Shown one piece after another: positions 8,927-17,851 of a stretch of 64,000 nt of DNA. The notes under the pieces are model-generated. The model ran no database searches, was not told where the DNA came from, and saw only the letters and a list, made by a program, of their open reading frames with translations. Both the position numbers and the translations under genes were made by a program. The DNA lies in contig NZ_JADOBG010000001.1 of assembly GCF_016786215.1 (NCBI RefSeq), positions 1-64,000 on the forward strand, written 5' to 3'. The stretch is from Legionella bononiensis. Lineage in GTDB: Bacteria; Pseudomonadota; Gammaproteobacteria; Legionellales; Legionellaceae. Position 1 is the first letter of the stretch; every line of letters starts with the position of its first letter.

Positions 8927-9598
8927 CTACCTGGCTATAAGAATTTGAAGTCGACCGCCTACTGTCTGGGCATTGTCGGCCAATTCGCCAATCCATTGGA
9001 CTAGTTTATAAAGAAACATAATATCTATTGCTGATAATTCCTTTTCCAGCTCGAAGATACGATGACGAATATCAGCAAGTTTTTCATCACTGTCATGTTC
9101 TATTTCATCCAGCTTAAGGATCATTTCCTCAACAATTTTTACTTCACTGCCTCTGAATCCAGTTTCAAGTAATTCATCAAGTTCATTGATTGCTTTACAG
9201 GCTTGTTTTGAGGCATCCAGACAACGGTGTAGAAAAGGCATAAATACGGGTATTAATGGTTCTGGAATGGTCATTTGTCGGCTGGTAATTAAACCGGCAA
9301 TATCTTCTGCTTTGTTGGCAATTCTGTCCTGGGCACTTAACAGTTCGAGTAAATCAGTACGTGAAACAGGCAGAAAAAGCCCCGTAGGTAGATGCAGGCG
9401 TAAATCACGCTTGATTAAATCAGCTTCTTTTTCTAAAGAAACAATTTTTTCTTTAATCGAGTTAGCTGATTTCCAATCTTTTTTTAACACCGCTTCAAAA
9501 AATGGGTAAAGCTGTTTTGCGCATTGATGTGCTTTGCGGATGTGTTGCTCAATAGGCCTTATTGGTGATGGCCCAAACATATTAAAAATGCTACCCAT
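8927..9598 (-). CDS. DUF47 / PhoU-like accessory protein of the PiT transporter
   Basis: The 223-residue, almost all-helical protein belongs to the DUF47 (TIGR00153) group, distant relatives of PhoU. Visible blocks include NKAEDIAGLI and the C-terminal VQWIGELADNAQTVGGRLQ. In other bacteria these proteins are encoded beside pit genes and modulate low-affinity phosphate transport. It is the first gene of the unit with pit. Confidence 0.9.
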   Translation of the reverse strand: MGSIFNMFGPSPIRPIEQHIRKAHQCAKQLYPFFEAVLKKDWKSANSIKEKIVSLEKEADLIKRDLRLHLPTGLFLPVSRTDLLELLSAQDRIANKAEDIAGLITSRQMTIPEPLIPVFMPFLHRCLDASKQACKAINELDELLETGFRGSEVKIVEEMILKLDEIEHDSDEKLADIRHRIFELEKELSAIDIMFLYKLVQWIGELADNAQTVGGRLQILIAR

Positions 9599-9699
9599 AA
9601 TGTTCGTATCCCTGAAGACAGATTGAAGCGATTATACCCAAACTTTTGAAGGAACAAAACCACTCATTTTACTCCATTTAATCAATTTCAATAGTTCAG

Positions 9700-9708
9700 T
9701 GCTACAAT
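9700..9708 (+). promoter_or_regulatory. Candidate extended -10 promoter
   Basis: TGCTACAAT fits an extended -10 element (TGn followed by a five-of-six match to TATAAT). No convincing -35 is seen, as is allowed for extended -10 promoters. It lies 50 bases before the secretin-domain gene. Confidence 0.4.
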
Positions 9709-9757
9709 GAAATATAAAGGAAGTTCTTTAACTCAATAGACAGGGAGTGTTGCCGCT

Positions 9758-10522
9758 ATGAATCGATGGTTAATCGCTTTATTATTCTTTGCCAGCAATG
9801 CTTTTTCTCAATCGATGATAACGAAAGTCATAGAATTGAATTATGTGCAGGCAGACAAAGTGATTCAATTAATTCAACCCCTTATACAAACAGAAGATGG
9901 GGAAAAAATAAGCGGTTCAGGACAAACATTAATCGTCGTGGTGAGTCCTTCAACCTTGACTAAAATCAGAGAGGTTTTGCATAAGCTGGATGTGCCGCCA
10001 GTCACATTCAATATAGCCATATATCAAGGGGACCCTGATTGGCTTAGTGAGCAAAATAATAATGATGTGACTTACAGTACTAATCCCCAATCTGAAGTAC
10101 AGCGTAGTCAGTCAGTTAAAGTGATGAGTGGTGAGTCCGCTTTTGTTTCAACAGGTGAACAGGTTCCTATAATAAGTTCGGTCGGTGTTGGCTTTTTTAC
10201 AGGTGTAGAATATCAGCAACATAATATCCAGAATGGCTTATTGGTACAGCCTGTATTGCAGGGGAATCAGGTTAAATTGTCTGTTAAACGGGTTAGAGAG
10301 CAGGAGAATGCTGCAGGAGGACAACAATTTGACAATCAGCAGGTTAATACCACCATCATGGCTCCATTAAATAAATGGGTGCCTTTGGGTAGTGCAGAGG
10401 GCACTCAGAATAATGATTCTGATTCTACTTCATACACTGCAGGACGGCCATTTTCTCAAAATTCAACCTTATACATTAAAGTTTCCATAGTGAATTCTAT
10501 GCCAGCAGGGGAAGTAAAATAG
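9758..10522 (+). CDS. Exported secretin short-domain protein
   Basis: The 254-residue protein has a signal peptide (residues 1-17, ending FSQS). Residues 20-85 (KVIELNYVQADKVIQLIQPLI...VVVSPSTLTKIREVLHKLDVPP) match the ring-forming N1-type domain of type II/III secretins. The following part has the SQSVKVMSGESAFVSTGEQVP segment seen in secretin-like proteins, but the outer-membrane barrel itself is missing. It may be an accessory ring or a degenerate secretin-related protein; no secretion genes are adjacent. Confidence 0.7.
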   Translation: MNRWLIALLFFASNAFSQSMITKVIELNYVQADKVIQLIQPLIQTEDGEKISGSGQTLIVVVSPSTLTKIREVLHKLDVPPVTFNIAIYQGDPDWLSEQNNNDVTYSTNPQSEVQRSQSVKVMSGESAFVSTGEQVPIISSVGVGFFTGVEYQQHNIQNGLLVQPVLQGNQVKLSVKRVREQENAAGGQQFDNQQVNTTIMAPLNKWVPLGSAEGTQNNDSDSTSYTAGRPFSQNSTLYIKVSIVNSMPAGEVK

Positions 10523-10585
10523 CACAGGACTGATGAAAAACGCCTAATCTCTTTGTTAAAAGAGCGTTTAATTCATTAGGGAAAG

Positions 10586-10666
10586 GTCATCTCGAACGAA
10601 GTGAGCGATCTCCTGAAACCGGCATGATGCCTGCATTTGGAGATCCTTCACTGCGTTCAGGATGAC
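10586..10666 (+). repeat. ~80-bp dispersed hairpin repeat, copy 1
   Basis: The element begins GTCATCTCGAACGAAGTGAG and ends GCGTTCAGGATGAC. Its two halves are imperfectly complementary (ATCTCC and GGAGAT near the centre). Translated, it gives the HPERSEGSP string often mis-annotated as protein. A related copy follows at 10691 and another lies at 17315. Confidence 0.85.
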
Positions 10667-10690
10667 GTAACAAAGCTCTAGCTAGAACAT

Positions 10691-10770
10691 CGTCATCCCG
10701 AGTGAAGCATGGGATCTCCTGACTCCGGCATGGTGCCTGTGTTTTGGAGATCACCTCGTTCAAGATGACG
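10691..10770 (+). repeat. ~80-bp dispersed hairpin repeat, copy 2
   Basis: This copy begins CGTCATCCCGAGTGAAGCAT and ends GTTCAAGATGACG. It is in the same orientation as copy 1, 24 bases downstream, and is more diverged. Its right flank (AAATTTGAGAGGCAC and, further on, TGCCTCGACC) resembles the right flank of the 17.3-kb copy, so the original unit was longer than the hairpin. The rest of the 513-base gap before yqgE (10771-10990) shows no gene that I can support. Confidence 0.8.
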
Positions 10771-10995
10771 AAATTTGAGAGGCACTTGAACAGTGAAACA
10801 CCTTCCATTTGCCTCGACCTTGTGGCTTTGGGGAAGTCCTGAAGCATCCAATAGGTGTTATCCGCCGTTCATTTGCCAGGGGTGTAAACCCGTACTTATT
10901 GAGTTTGAAACTGATGATTTAATGAGATTTATTTTAATCCAGCACTAGTGGCTAAATTAAATTCAATATGGCACAAAAGCAATCTGTTTTTGGTG

Positions 10996-11001
10996 TATAA
11001 T
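10996..11001 (+). promoter_or_regulatory. Candidate -10 element for yqgE-ruvX
   Basis: A perfect TATAAT preceded by GTG lies 40 bases before the chosen yqgE start. No good -35 is found at 16-18 bases upstream, so the call is moderate. Confidence 0.45.
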
Positions 11002-11035
11002 TAAATTGAATAGAGACTAACTTATGGGGGACCTC

Positions 11036-11599
11036 ATGGCAATTATAAGCTCATTAGCGAATCATTTATTGATTGCTATGCCCTCATTAAATGATCCTAA
11101 TTTCGAACGGACGGTAATTTATCTTTGTGAGCATCACGAACAAGGATCGGTTGGTTTAATAATAAATAGACCAATGCAGTTTCCTTTGTCCATCGTTTTT
11201 GAGCAATTACAAATTGAACCAATTCGTATGGAGCAAAATCGCATGCCTTTATTATTCGGCGGGCCTGTGCAGCCAGAGAGAGGATTTGTGATTCATAAAC
11301 AAATGGGTGGATGGCGTTCCAGTTTGTTTTTGCAGGATGAGGTGACTGTGACTACCTCAAATGATATTATTAGGGCCATTGCGGACGATAAAGGACCTAA
11401 AGATGTGTTAATTACTTTAGGTTACGCTGGCTGGACTGAAAATCAATTGGAACGTGAAGTAATGGATAATGTCTGGTTAGTCTGTCCTTATAAATCGGAA
11501 ATTCTATATGATGTTCCTTTTGAAGAACGCTGGGAATATGCGGGATTAACTTTAGGGGTAAAAATGAGTCAACTTAGTTCTGATGCCGGCCATGCCTAG
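11036..11599 (+). CDS. yqgE: YqgE/AlgH family protein (UPF0301)
   Basis: The 187-residue protein starts at ATG 11036, which has GGGGGA seven to eight bases upstream; the ATG at 11024 forms part of that site. The opening SLANHLLIAMPSLNDPNFERTVIYLCEH and the internal GLIINRP and FGGPVQPERGFVIH are hallmarks of the YqgE/AlgH family. Its biochemical role is not settled. It overlaps ruvX by 17 bases, the widely conserved gammaproteobacterial arrangement. Confidence 0.92.
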   Translation: MAIISSLANHLLIAMPSLNDPNFERTVIYLCEHHEQGSVGLIINRPMQFPLSIVFEQLQIEPIRMEQNRMPLLFGGPVQPERGFVIHKQMGGWRSSLFLQDEVTVTTSNDIIRAIADDKGPKDVLITLGYAGWTENQLEREVMDNVWLVCPYKSEILYDVPFEERWEYAGLTLGVKMSQLSSDAGHA

Positions 11600-12011
11600 T
11601 GGTGTTTATTTGGGGTTTGATTTTGGCTATAAACGCATTGGGGTTGCAGTTGGACAACGATTGACCTGTAGTGCTTCTCCTGTATCTACTATCAGCGCAA
11701 AATCTGGTGTGCCCGATTGGAATAGTGTTCAAAAACTCATAACACAATGGAATCCTGAAGCTTTAATTGTTGGTTTACCTACCTGTATCGATGACAGTGA
11801 GCTGTATACGACTTCCGCTGCGCGTAGATTTGCAAAACAATTACGAAAACATTTTGCCATTCCGGTCCATTTGGTTGATGAACGGCTTTCAACAGTTGAA
11901 GCCAGAGGTCAGGTCTTCGATCAAGGGGGTTACCGTAAACTTAGAAATACAGAGATAGATAGCATTGCTGCTTGTATTATTCTGGAACAGTGGTTGCAAC
12001 ATCCAGAATAG
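11583..12011 (+). CDS. ruvX: RuvX/YqgF RNase H-fold nuclease
   Basis: The 142-residue protein carries the RNase H-like motif GVYLGFDFGYKRIGVAVG with a catalytic Asp, the central VGLPTC strand, LVDERLST with the second acidic residue, and the C-terminal EIDSIAACIILEQWL with the third. Family members process the 16S rRNA 5' end or act as putative Holliday junction resolvases. It is translationally coupled to yqgE; the start could also be ATG 11592. Confidence 0.92.
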   Translation: MPAMPSGVYLGFDFGYKRIGVAVGQRLTCSASPVSTISAKSGVPDWNSVQKLITQWNPEALIVGLPTCIDDSELYTTSAARRFAKQLRKHFAIPVHLVDERLSTVEARGQVFDQGGYRKLRNTEIDSIAACIILEQWLQHPE

Positions 12012-12148
12012 TCCGATTAACCGGGTTGCATCACAAATATCAAAATCCTTTAAGAAAAAGTCCTTCGAATTCCTCTGGTACTTCGTGTAGAATTAGCTTA
12101 TTCAGTCAGTTCAAAAAAACAGTTTGGAACGAACTCTAAAGAGGGTTT

Positions 12149-13039
12149 ATGAAACATTTTCTCGAAATTAGTCAGTTATCACGCCATCAGATAGAAACCC
12201 TTTTACTGCGAGCACTTCATTTTAAGAACAATTCAAATTATCCATCTTATGCCGAACATACTATGGCCAATTTATTTTATGAGAACAGTACTAGAACTCG
12301 GGTTAGTTTTGAATTAGCAGCACACCATTTATCCATGCCCGTTATTAATATTGATCTGCAGAGTTCTTCTGAAAGTAAAGGGGAAATTATAGAGGATACC
12401 ATTAAAACTTTGGCAGCAATGGGAATACGTTGCTTTGTAATTCGCCACAAACAAGATGGATTGCAGCAGAACTTGGCTGAACGTTTGGGTGATTCAATTC
12501 ATATCATCAATGCTGGCGATGGAACCCATGCGCATCCCAGTCAGGCTATATTGGATATGATGACTATTATTGAACAGAAACCAAAACTGGAACAATTGAA
12601 AATTGCCATTTTAGGTAATATAAAACATTCACGTGTAGCCAATTCATTTCAAAGTATTTGCAGTACATTAGGGGTTGGTGAATTAGTATTCATTGCCCCG
12701 GAACTTTGGCAACCTGAGGCAATACACTATGGGCGAGTGACCAATAATTTGCGTGATGGATTATCTGATGCAGATGTCGTGATTTGTTTACGAGTCCAAC
12801 GTGAACGTTTGGCTGATAATGACCATCTCGATTTACACACCTACAGGAACAGTTTTGCGTTAACCAAAAATAGTTTAGCTTATGCGAAATCAGATGCCAT
12901 GGTAATGCACCCAGGTCCGATGAATCGTGGTATAGAAATTGACAGTGATGTGGCCGATGGAAATCAATCGTTTATTTTGCGTCAGGTAACCAATGGTGTT
13001 TATTCTCGCATGGCAATTATTGAATCTTTGATCCTTTAG
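12149..13039 (+). CDS. pyrB: Aspartate carbamoyltransferase catalytic subunit
   Basis: The 296-residue enzyme joins carbamoyl phosphate and aspartate, the first committed step of pyrimidine synthesis. The carbamoyl-phosphate loop is YENSTRTRVSFELAA; HAHPSQAILDMMTI and the C-terminal HPGPMNRG are the other active-site segments. The length fits a catalytic chain. No regulatory pyrI gene or pyrC-like pseudo-subunit is adjacent. AAAGAGGG precedes the ATG. Confidence 0.93.
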   Translation: MKHFLEISQLSRHQIETLLLRALHFKNNSNYPSYAEHTMANLFYENSTRTRVSFELAAHHLSMPVINIDLQSSSESKGEIIEDTIKTLAAMGIRCFVIRHKQDGLQQNLAERLGDSIHIINAGDGTHAHPSQAILDMMTIIEQKPKLEQLKIAILGNIKHSRVANSFQSICSTLGVGELVFIAPELWQPEAIHYGRVTNNLRDGLSDADVVICLRVQRERLADNDHLDLHTYRNSFALTKNSLAYAKSDAMVMHPGPMNRGIEIDSDVADGNQSFILRQVTNGVYSRMAIIESLIL

Positions 13040-13094
13040 GCCAATTGTCAAAATCAATTAAATCATCAATTATTTATGGACTTCTAAAATCCAT

Positions 13095-13116
13095 CATACC
13101 CTATTATCAGGGTATG
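13095..13116. terminator. Hairpin between pyrB and a convergent gene
   Basis: An 8-bp perfect inverted repeat (CATACCCT / AGGGTATG) with a six-base loop lies in the short gap between convergent genes. No T run follows on the plus strand; the call rests on position. Confidence 0.45.
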
Positions 13117-13137
13117 GTCTCATCATCGTGATCCTGG

Positions 13138-13536
13138 TCAGATGTCTAATAAGGTATCTATAGATAATTCCTGTGCTGGTGATAATGGTTCTCCTCTATC
13201 CTGAACGCATGATTTTATTTTCATGGTTTTCAAATCAGCATTACCTATGCAATAAACCATGTAACCTGAACTATTAATCATAAAAATAATGACTCTAAAA
13301 TGACCTGCGGCATCAGGATTGGATGTTTTTACATTGAGTCTGTAGTCCCCTGGATTGGGTAAATCTTTCAATTTATTTTTGATGCATTGGACAACCATAT
13401 CATCTTTATCTTCAGAGGTATTATAGCAATTGGTTATAATGGATATGGCTTGTTTATGATATTCATCGGCTGAAACGAATCCCCATGGTATAAAGATTAA
13501 AATGAGGGTACCTATTAATTTGATTGGATTCATCAT
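13138..13536 (-). CDS. Exported protein of unknown function
   Basis: The 132-residue protein has a clear signal peptide (residues 1-23, ending GFVSA before DEYHKQ). The mature part has four cysteines (CYNTS, CIKNK, CIGNA, CVQDRG), which could form two disulfides in the periplasm. I do not recognise the family. It is a single gene between pyrB and comM. Confidence 0.7.
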   Translation of the reverse strand: MMNPIKLIGTLILIFIPWGFVSADEYHKQAISIITNCYNTSEDKDDMVVQCIKNKLKDLPNPGDYRLNVKTSNPDAAGHFRVIIFMINSSGYMVYCIGNADLKTMKIKSCVQDRGEPLSPAQELSIDTLLDI

Positions 13537-13629
13537 GGCTCTATAAATATACCAGTTTGATTAATTATAGAGCTATGGTGAAGAAAAAGTAAAATAAAGT
13601 ACTAATGTAATTCTTGTTATAGGAATGCT

Positions 13630-15141
13630 CTATTTGGGTGATTGAAACGTCTGTTTATAAGATAAAGCCTGTTGTAGATAATTTAAACTGACTTTTTTGC
13701 TTTCATTCATATCCGCTATCGTTCTCGCTACCTTGAGCAGGCGATGATAACTGCGTGCAGAGAGTTTCAATTTATTCATGGCCTCGTTTAAAAAGGTGTG
13801 TTCTCTGTCTCCTAACTCACACAACTGCTCACATTGTTTCGAACTTAAGTTGGCATTAATACAGTTTTGTCGCGCCATTTGTATCGTACGAACCTTGATT
13901 ACTTTTTCCCTGATTAATTCGCTTTGCTTGTCGGGATTTAAATTGGGTTTTATTAACTCATCCGGAGATAATGCCTGCACTGTAATGTGCATATCAATGC
14001 GATCCAAGAGAGGGGCTGAGAGCTTGGTTAAATATCGACTAATTCGATCTGGGGTGCATAAACAGTTTGCCTGAGCGTTACCCCACTGCCCACAAGGACA
14101 TGGATTCATTGCTGCGATTAACTGAAATTTGGCGGGAAATTCAGTTTGAGCAGCTGCCCTGGAAATACAGATATGCCCCGATTCCAATGGCTCCCTCAGT
14201 GTCTCCAGGACTTGTCGATTAAATTCAGGTAACTCATCAAGAAATAAGATCCCATGATGTGCCAACGAAATTTCCCCGGGTTTTGGTGGATTGCCTCCTC
14301 CAACCAGAGACATTGGGGAAGCGGTATGATGGGGAGCACGGAAAGGAGGTGAGCGCCATTCTGCGAAATCAGGTAGTTTGCCGCGTATTGAATTGATTGC
14401 GGCACACTCCAGTGCCTGGGTTTCAGTTAATTCAGGTAATAAAGTACTAAATCGTTTCGCCAGCATGGTTTTACCACTTCCTGGCGCACCACATAACAAG
14501 ATGCTGTGTCCACCACAAGCAGCAATCTCCATCGCGTTTTTTGCATGGAACTGACCTTTGATATCTGACCAATCCAGTTCATGAGTCGATTTAGTGTATT
14601 GGGGTCTGGGTGGTACGTTTTGTAATGGGGTGTCATTGCAGAGATAATTGCATACTTCTCTTAAATTGTTGGCCATAAATACATCTTGATGTCCGGTTAA
14701 TGACGCTTCAGGTGCATTGGTAGCGGCAATTATCAATAATTGATTGTCTTTATGAGCTGCAAGAACAGCCGGTATTATCGCAGATACTCCTCTAAGCTCA
14801 CCACTTAAAGCCAGTTCTCCAATAAATTCATGATTCATTAATTTACTGGGGGGGATCTGGCCTGATGCCGCTAGAATCCCCAACGCAATAGGTAAATCAA
14901 AACCACTACCTGATTTAGGTAAATCAGCAGGCCCCAGGTTCACCGTGATTTTACGGCATGGAAATTCAAATTGACTGTTGATAATCGCGCTTCGTACTCG
15001 GTCTTTACTTTCTTTTACTGCGGTTTCAGCAAGTCCTACCATGGTGAAACCAGGTAAACCATTTGATAGATGTACTTCTACTGATACGGATTGTGCCAGT
15101 ATGCCAATAGTGCTGCGCGTTTTGGTAAATGCGAGATTCAT
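13630..15141 (-). CDS. comM: YifB/ComM family AAA+ ATPase
   Basis: The 503-residue protein starts at ATG 15141 (AGGAAA upstream); an ATG at 15168 would add nine residues atypical of the family. The N-terminal half is the Lon-like ChlI domain (GFTMVGLAETAVKESKDRVRSA). The AAA+ module has Walker A GAPGSGKTMLAKR and Walker B ILFLDELPEF, followed by the Cys-rich MNPCPCGQWG...CLC insert of the family. In Vibrio, ComM is a branch-migration helicase that helps integrate transforming DNA, a reasonable role in a naturally competent Legionella. Confidence 0.92.
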   Translation of the reverse strand: MNLAFTKTRSTIGILAQSVSVEVHLSNGLPGFTMVGLAETAVKESKDRVRSAIINSQFEFPCRKITVNLGPADLPKSGSGFDLPIALGILAASGQIPPSKLMNHEFIGELALSGELRGVSAIIPAVLAAHKDNQLLIIAATNAPEASLTGHQDVFMANNLREVCNYLCNDTPLQNVPPRPQYTKSTHELDWSDIKGQFHAKNAMEIAACGGHSILLCGAPGSGKTMLAKRFSTLLPELTETQALECAAINSIRGKLPDFAEWRSPPFRAPHHTASPMSLVGGGNPPKPGEISLAHHGILFLDELPEFNRQVLETLREPLESGHICISRAAAQTEFPAKFQLIAAMNPCPCGQWGNAQANCLCTPDRISRYLTKLSAPLLDRIDMHITVQALSPDELIKPNLNPDKQSELIREKVIKVRTIQMARQNCINANLSSKQCEQLCELGDREHTFLNEAMNKLKLSARSYHRLLKVARTIADMNESKKVSLNYLQQALSYKQTFQSPK

Positions 15142-15330
15142 GATGTAGTTTCCTGTTGTGTTGGACATTAAGCAGTCTTTATTTCCTGGACTGCTTTATA
15201 AATTTAAATCATAGTGTTCTCCTGAATGATGTGACTAATGCATTCCAATTTGCGTAGAGCAAGATATTTAAAAACATCAATTGCCCCGCCAATCAGAGAA
15301 CATCATCACACCATCCAAGCTTTGCAAGAA

Positions 15331-15594
15331 TCAGATTTCCTGATTTTTACTTTCTTGAGCTTTTAATAATTCATCAACTTGTTTTTGCAGTTGTTCCAAC
15401 TTTTCCCTGGTACGGGTAAGTACTTTACACTGGACATCAAATTCGTCTCTGGTAATCAAATCCATACGGGCGAAGGTTGCCTGTAAAACTTCTTTAAATT
15501 TTTGTTGAATGTCATTTTCAATATTCTGTAGACTGGTAGGCAGAGTGGCAAAAAGCATTTGAGCCAAATCGTCAAATTGTTTCGTGTCGAACAT
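15331..15594 (-). CDS. ubiK: UbiK/BMFP family accessory factor
   Basis: The 87-residue protein matches the BMFP (formerly DUF526) family: an amphipathic N terminus (FDDLAQMLFATLP), a central helix (FKEVLQATFARMDLITRDEFDVQ) and a C-terminal coiled coil. UbiK helps ubiquinone biosynthesis under aerobic conditions by working with the UbiJ lipid-binding protein. It lies upstream of comM on the same strand, 190 bases away. Confidence 0.85.
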   Translation of the reverse strand: MFDTKQFDDLAQMLFATLPTSLQNIENDIQQKFKEVLQATFARMDLITRDEFDVQCKVLTRTREKLEQLQKQVDELLKAQESKNQEI

Positions 15595-15671
15595 AGTTAC
15601 TCCATGTTTATTTTTGCTGACAGTCTAACAAAACTGCCACTCAAGAACTATACCCAGACAATTGAGTTTGA

Positions 15672-16049
<378 letters not shown>

Positions 16050-16065
16050 ACGGTTGTATTTGGCG

Positions 16066-16556
16066 CATCTTAACAGAACAGGCTTATAAAAAAATGCTCA
16101 TGTACCTGATGTACACTGCGCTTTTTTTATAAGCCTGTTCTGTTAACCTGCACTCAAATCCAATCGTTCACTCGAAGTAGGTAGCATCTTAAAAGCATGT
16201 AAAAATGCTCATGTACCTGATGTACAAGTAGGTAGCATCTTAAAAGCATGTAAAAATGCTCATGTACCTGATGTACACTGCGCTTTTTTTATAAGCCTGT
16301 TCTGTTAACCTGCACTCAAATCCAATCGTTCACTCGAAGTAGGTAGCATCTTAAAAGCATGTAAAAATGCTCATGTACTTGATGTACACTGCGCTTTTTT
16401 TATAAGCCTGTTCTGTTAACCTGCACTCAAATCCAACCGTTCACACGAAGTAGGCAGTATCTTAAAAACTGTATAAAATGCTCATGTACTTGATGTACAA
16501 TGCGCTTTTTTTATAAGGTTGTTTGTAAGCCTGCACTTAGCTCTTTCGGTTCATAG
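16066..16556 (+). repeat. 111-bp tandem repeat array (minisatellite) after the PII gene
   Basis: The core AAAATGCTCATGTAC starts at 16091, 16202, 16253, 16364 and 16475, giving spacings of 111, 51, 111 and 111 bases. The 51-base step is a partial duplication of the unit. Each unit contains TGTACCTGATGTACA (or the TTGAT variant), CTGCGCTTTTTTTATAAGCCTG and GCACTCAAATCCAATCGTTCAC. The middle units are almost identical and the last has diverged. No gene is visible in the 529-base gap. It fits a variable-number minisatellite of the sort used for Legionella typing; I cannot say which locus. Confidence 0.92.
16071..16145 (+). terminator. 24-bp perfect inverted repeat at the head of the tandem array
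   Basis: The arms at 16071-16094 and 16122-16145 are perfectly complementary over 24 bases, with a 27-base loop that itself contains TGTAC/GTACA. The stem starts 22 bases after the PII stop codon and includes an A7/T7 tract, so it would act as a strong terminator or end-stabilising hairpin. Later units of the array keep only the right arm intact. Confidence 0.7.
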
Positions 16557-16578
16557 GATGTTTTAGGAAAATGAGTGG

Positions 16579-17187
16579 TCAGGTTTGGGGAAAACGCCAA
16601 TAGATGGCTCTTTGAGTGACTACTGCATCAAGTGGAACATCCCAGGGTTCAGCAATCAGAAAATCCACTTTTTGGAATTGATAAGCTACACCCAGGAACA
16701 TGCAGTTTTTTTTATTAACTAATGTTCGGTCATAATAACCAGATCCCATTCCCAGTCTTGTACAACGGGGATCAAAAGCTACCAGCGGTATGATGATCAG
16801 ATCCAGTTCCTCTATAGGTATTGCAAGATCACGACTTACATCAGGCTCAGGTATACCGTAGCGATTATTTTTAAAAGGTGTTTTAGGCGTAGCCGGTAAA
16901 AAAGAAAGTGTTGAATTCGGATTTAATACAGGAAAATAGCAAAATTTTCCTTGTAACGGGGCGCTATGCCACAAGTTACTTAAATCAATTTCCCCATTGA
17001 TTGCAAAATACATGGCAATACTCTTTGCTCTTCTGTATTCTTCAAGCGCACGAATTCGATTACAAATTTGAGTAGAGGATCTGGCTCGATACGGAAGTGA
17101 AATTTTAGTGCGTATTTGCTTTATAGTGTTACGTAAAGCAATTTTTAATTGATCAGGCATACTATTACTTATGTTATTTCTCTTCAT
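16579..17187 (-). CDS. 5-formyltetrahydrofolate cyclo-ligase
   Basis: The 202-residue protein (YgfA/MTHFS family) converts 5-formyl-THF to 5,10-methenyl-THF with ATP. The conserved LVAFDPRCTRLGMGSGYYDRTL block forms the substrate and ATP site; an N-terminal basic helix and the RARSSTQICNRI segment are also typical. The start is ATG 17187; ATG 17160 is an alternative. In many gammaproteobacteria 6S RNA lies upstream of this gene, but I could not see it here. Confidence 0.9.
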   Translation of the reverse strand: MKRNNISNSMPDQLKIALRNTIKQIRTKISLPYRARSSTQICNRIRALEEYRRAKSIAMYFAINGEIDLSNLWHSAPLQGKFCYFPVLNPNSTLSFLPATPKTPFKNNRYGIPEPDVSRDLAIPIEELDLIIIPLVAFDPRCTRLGMGSGYYDRTLVNKKNCMFLGVAYQFQKVDFLIAEPWDVPLDAVVTQRAIYWRFPQT

Positions 17188-17314
17188 TGATTATTAGTTG
17201 TTTAGGGTGAAAGTTCAAGTATTTATCTTCTTAGTAGAGGATTTGATAAGAACTGGATTTACAAACATCACCCTATTTCTTTGTTGTATTGAATTGTTAA
17301 TTCGTTGGAGAGGC

Positions 17315-17395
17315 GTCATCTCGAACGAAGTGAGAAATCTCCTGAAACCGTCATGGTGCCTGTTTTTGGAGATCCTTCACTGCGTTCAGGATGAC
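17315..17395 (+). repeat. ~80-bp dispersed hairpin repeat, copy 3
   Basis: The sequence runs from GTCATCTCGAACGAAGTGAG to GCGTTCAGGATGAC and matches copy 1 at 10586 almost base for base. The left flank (AATTCGTTGGAGAGGC) resembles AATTCATTAGGGAAAG before copy 1. The rest of the 465-base gap (17396-17652) is A/T rich, with an A-rich run near 17530-17570, and no gene is seen. Confidence 0.85.
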
Positions 17396-17652
17396 GAAAT
17401 TTCAGTGGCATTTTAGATGTAACTAAACTGTCTTCTGCTTCGACCGTAGGATTTTTCGTAATATCTGAATAAAATAAAGTAGTTATTGAATGCTGATTTT
17501 TAGAATTCCACAAATATATAATCACTATGCAGAAAAAATTTTTAAAAAAAACTAGGAAAAAAAAAGAAAATAGGGTATATAGCCGTCCTGGTATTTTGTT
17601 CCACTTAATAAGTGAATTAACGAATTGATGTTAACTCTCTGAGAGAAAGGGT

Positions 17653-17838
17653 ATGACTGACTTATTTGAAGAAGATGAAGAAGAAATAATTGAAGTTGTA
17701 GATGATTTTGAAGAAGTAGAAGTAGATACTGAATTTGCTGATATACCAGCTAATGGTTTAGATGCTCGCAGACGTTTGGAAAATATGTTGGAAGAAAAGC
17801 GATTACGAGATGAACTTGATGATTTCGTAGATTATTAA
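17653..17838 (+). CDS. Small acidic protein (PA3496-like)
   Basis: The 61-residue protein has a very acidic N-terminal half (FEEDEEEIIEVVDDFEEVEV) and a helical C-terminal half (LDARRRLENMLEEKRLRDELDDF). The second half resembles the small PA3496 family of gammaproteobacteria, known to me only by name; this is a tentative match. GAGAGAAAGGG precedes the ATG. It lies 13 bases before pabC and is probably cotranscribed. Confidence 0.7.
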   Translation: MTDLFEEDEEEIIEVVDDFEEVEVDTEFADIPANGLDARRRLENMLEEKRLRDELDDFVDY

Positions 17839-17851
17839 AGATGGGTTTTTA

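Noticed and set aside
10587..10847. Minus-strand frame containing the HPERSEGSP string
   Set aside because: This is the translated dispersed hairpin repeat, not a gene; the same string arises from the 17.3-kb copy.
15170..15196. Inverted repeat AAGCAGTC/GACTGCTT between ubiK and comM as a terminator
   Set aside because: It has no T run on either strand and lies close to the comM start; role cannot be decided.
16066..16556. Possible CRISPR array
   Set aside because: The repeat unit is 111 bp, units are joined without unique spacers, and no cas gene is near.
17316..17525. Minus-strand frame across the third hairpin repeat
   Set aside because: Also a repeat translation, running into A/T-rich intergenic sequence.
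17188..17652. 6S RNA gene expected upstream of the 5-formyl-THF cyclo-ligase gene
   Set aside because: No sequence with the 6S closing stems and central bubble was recognisable; the gap is explained by a repeat copy and A/T-rich DNA.
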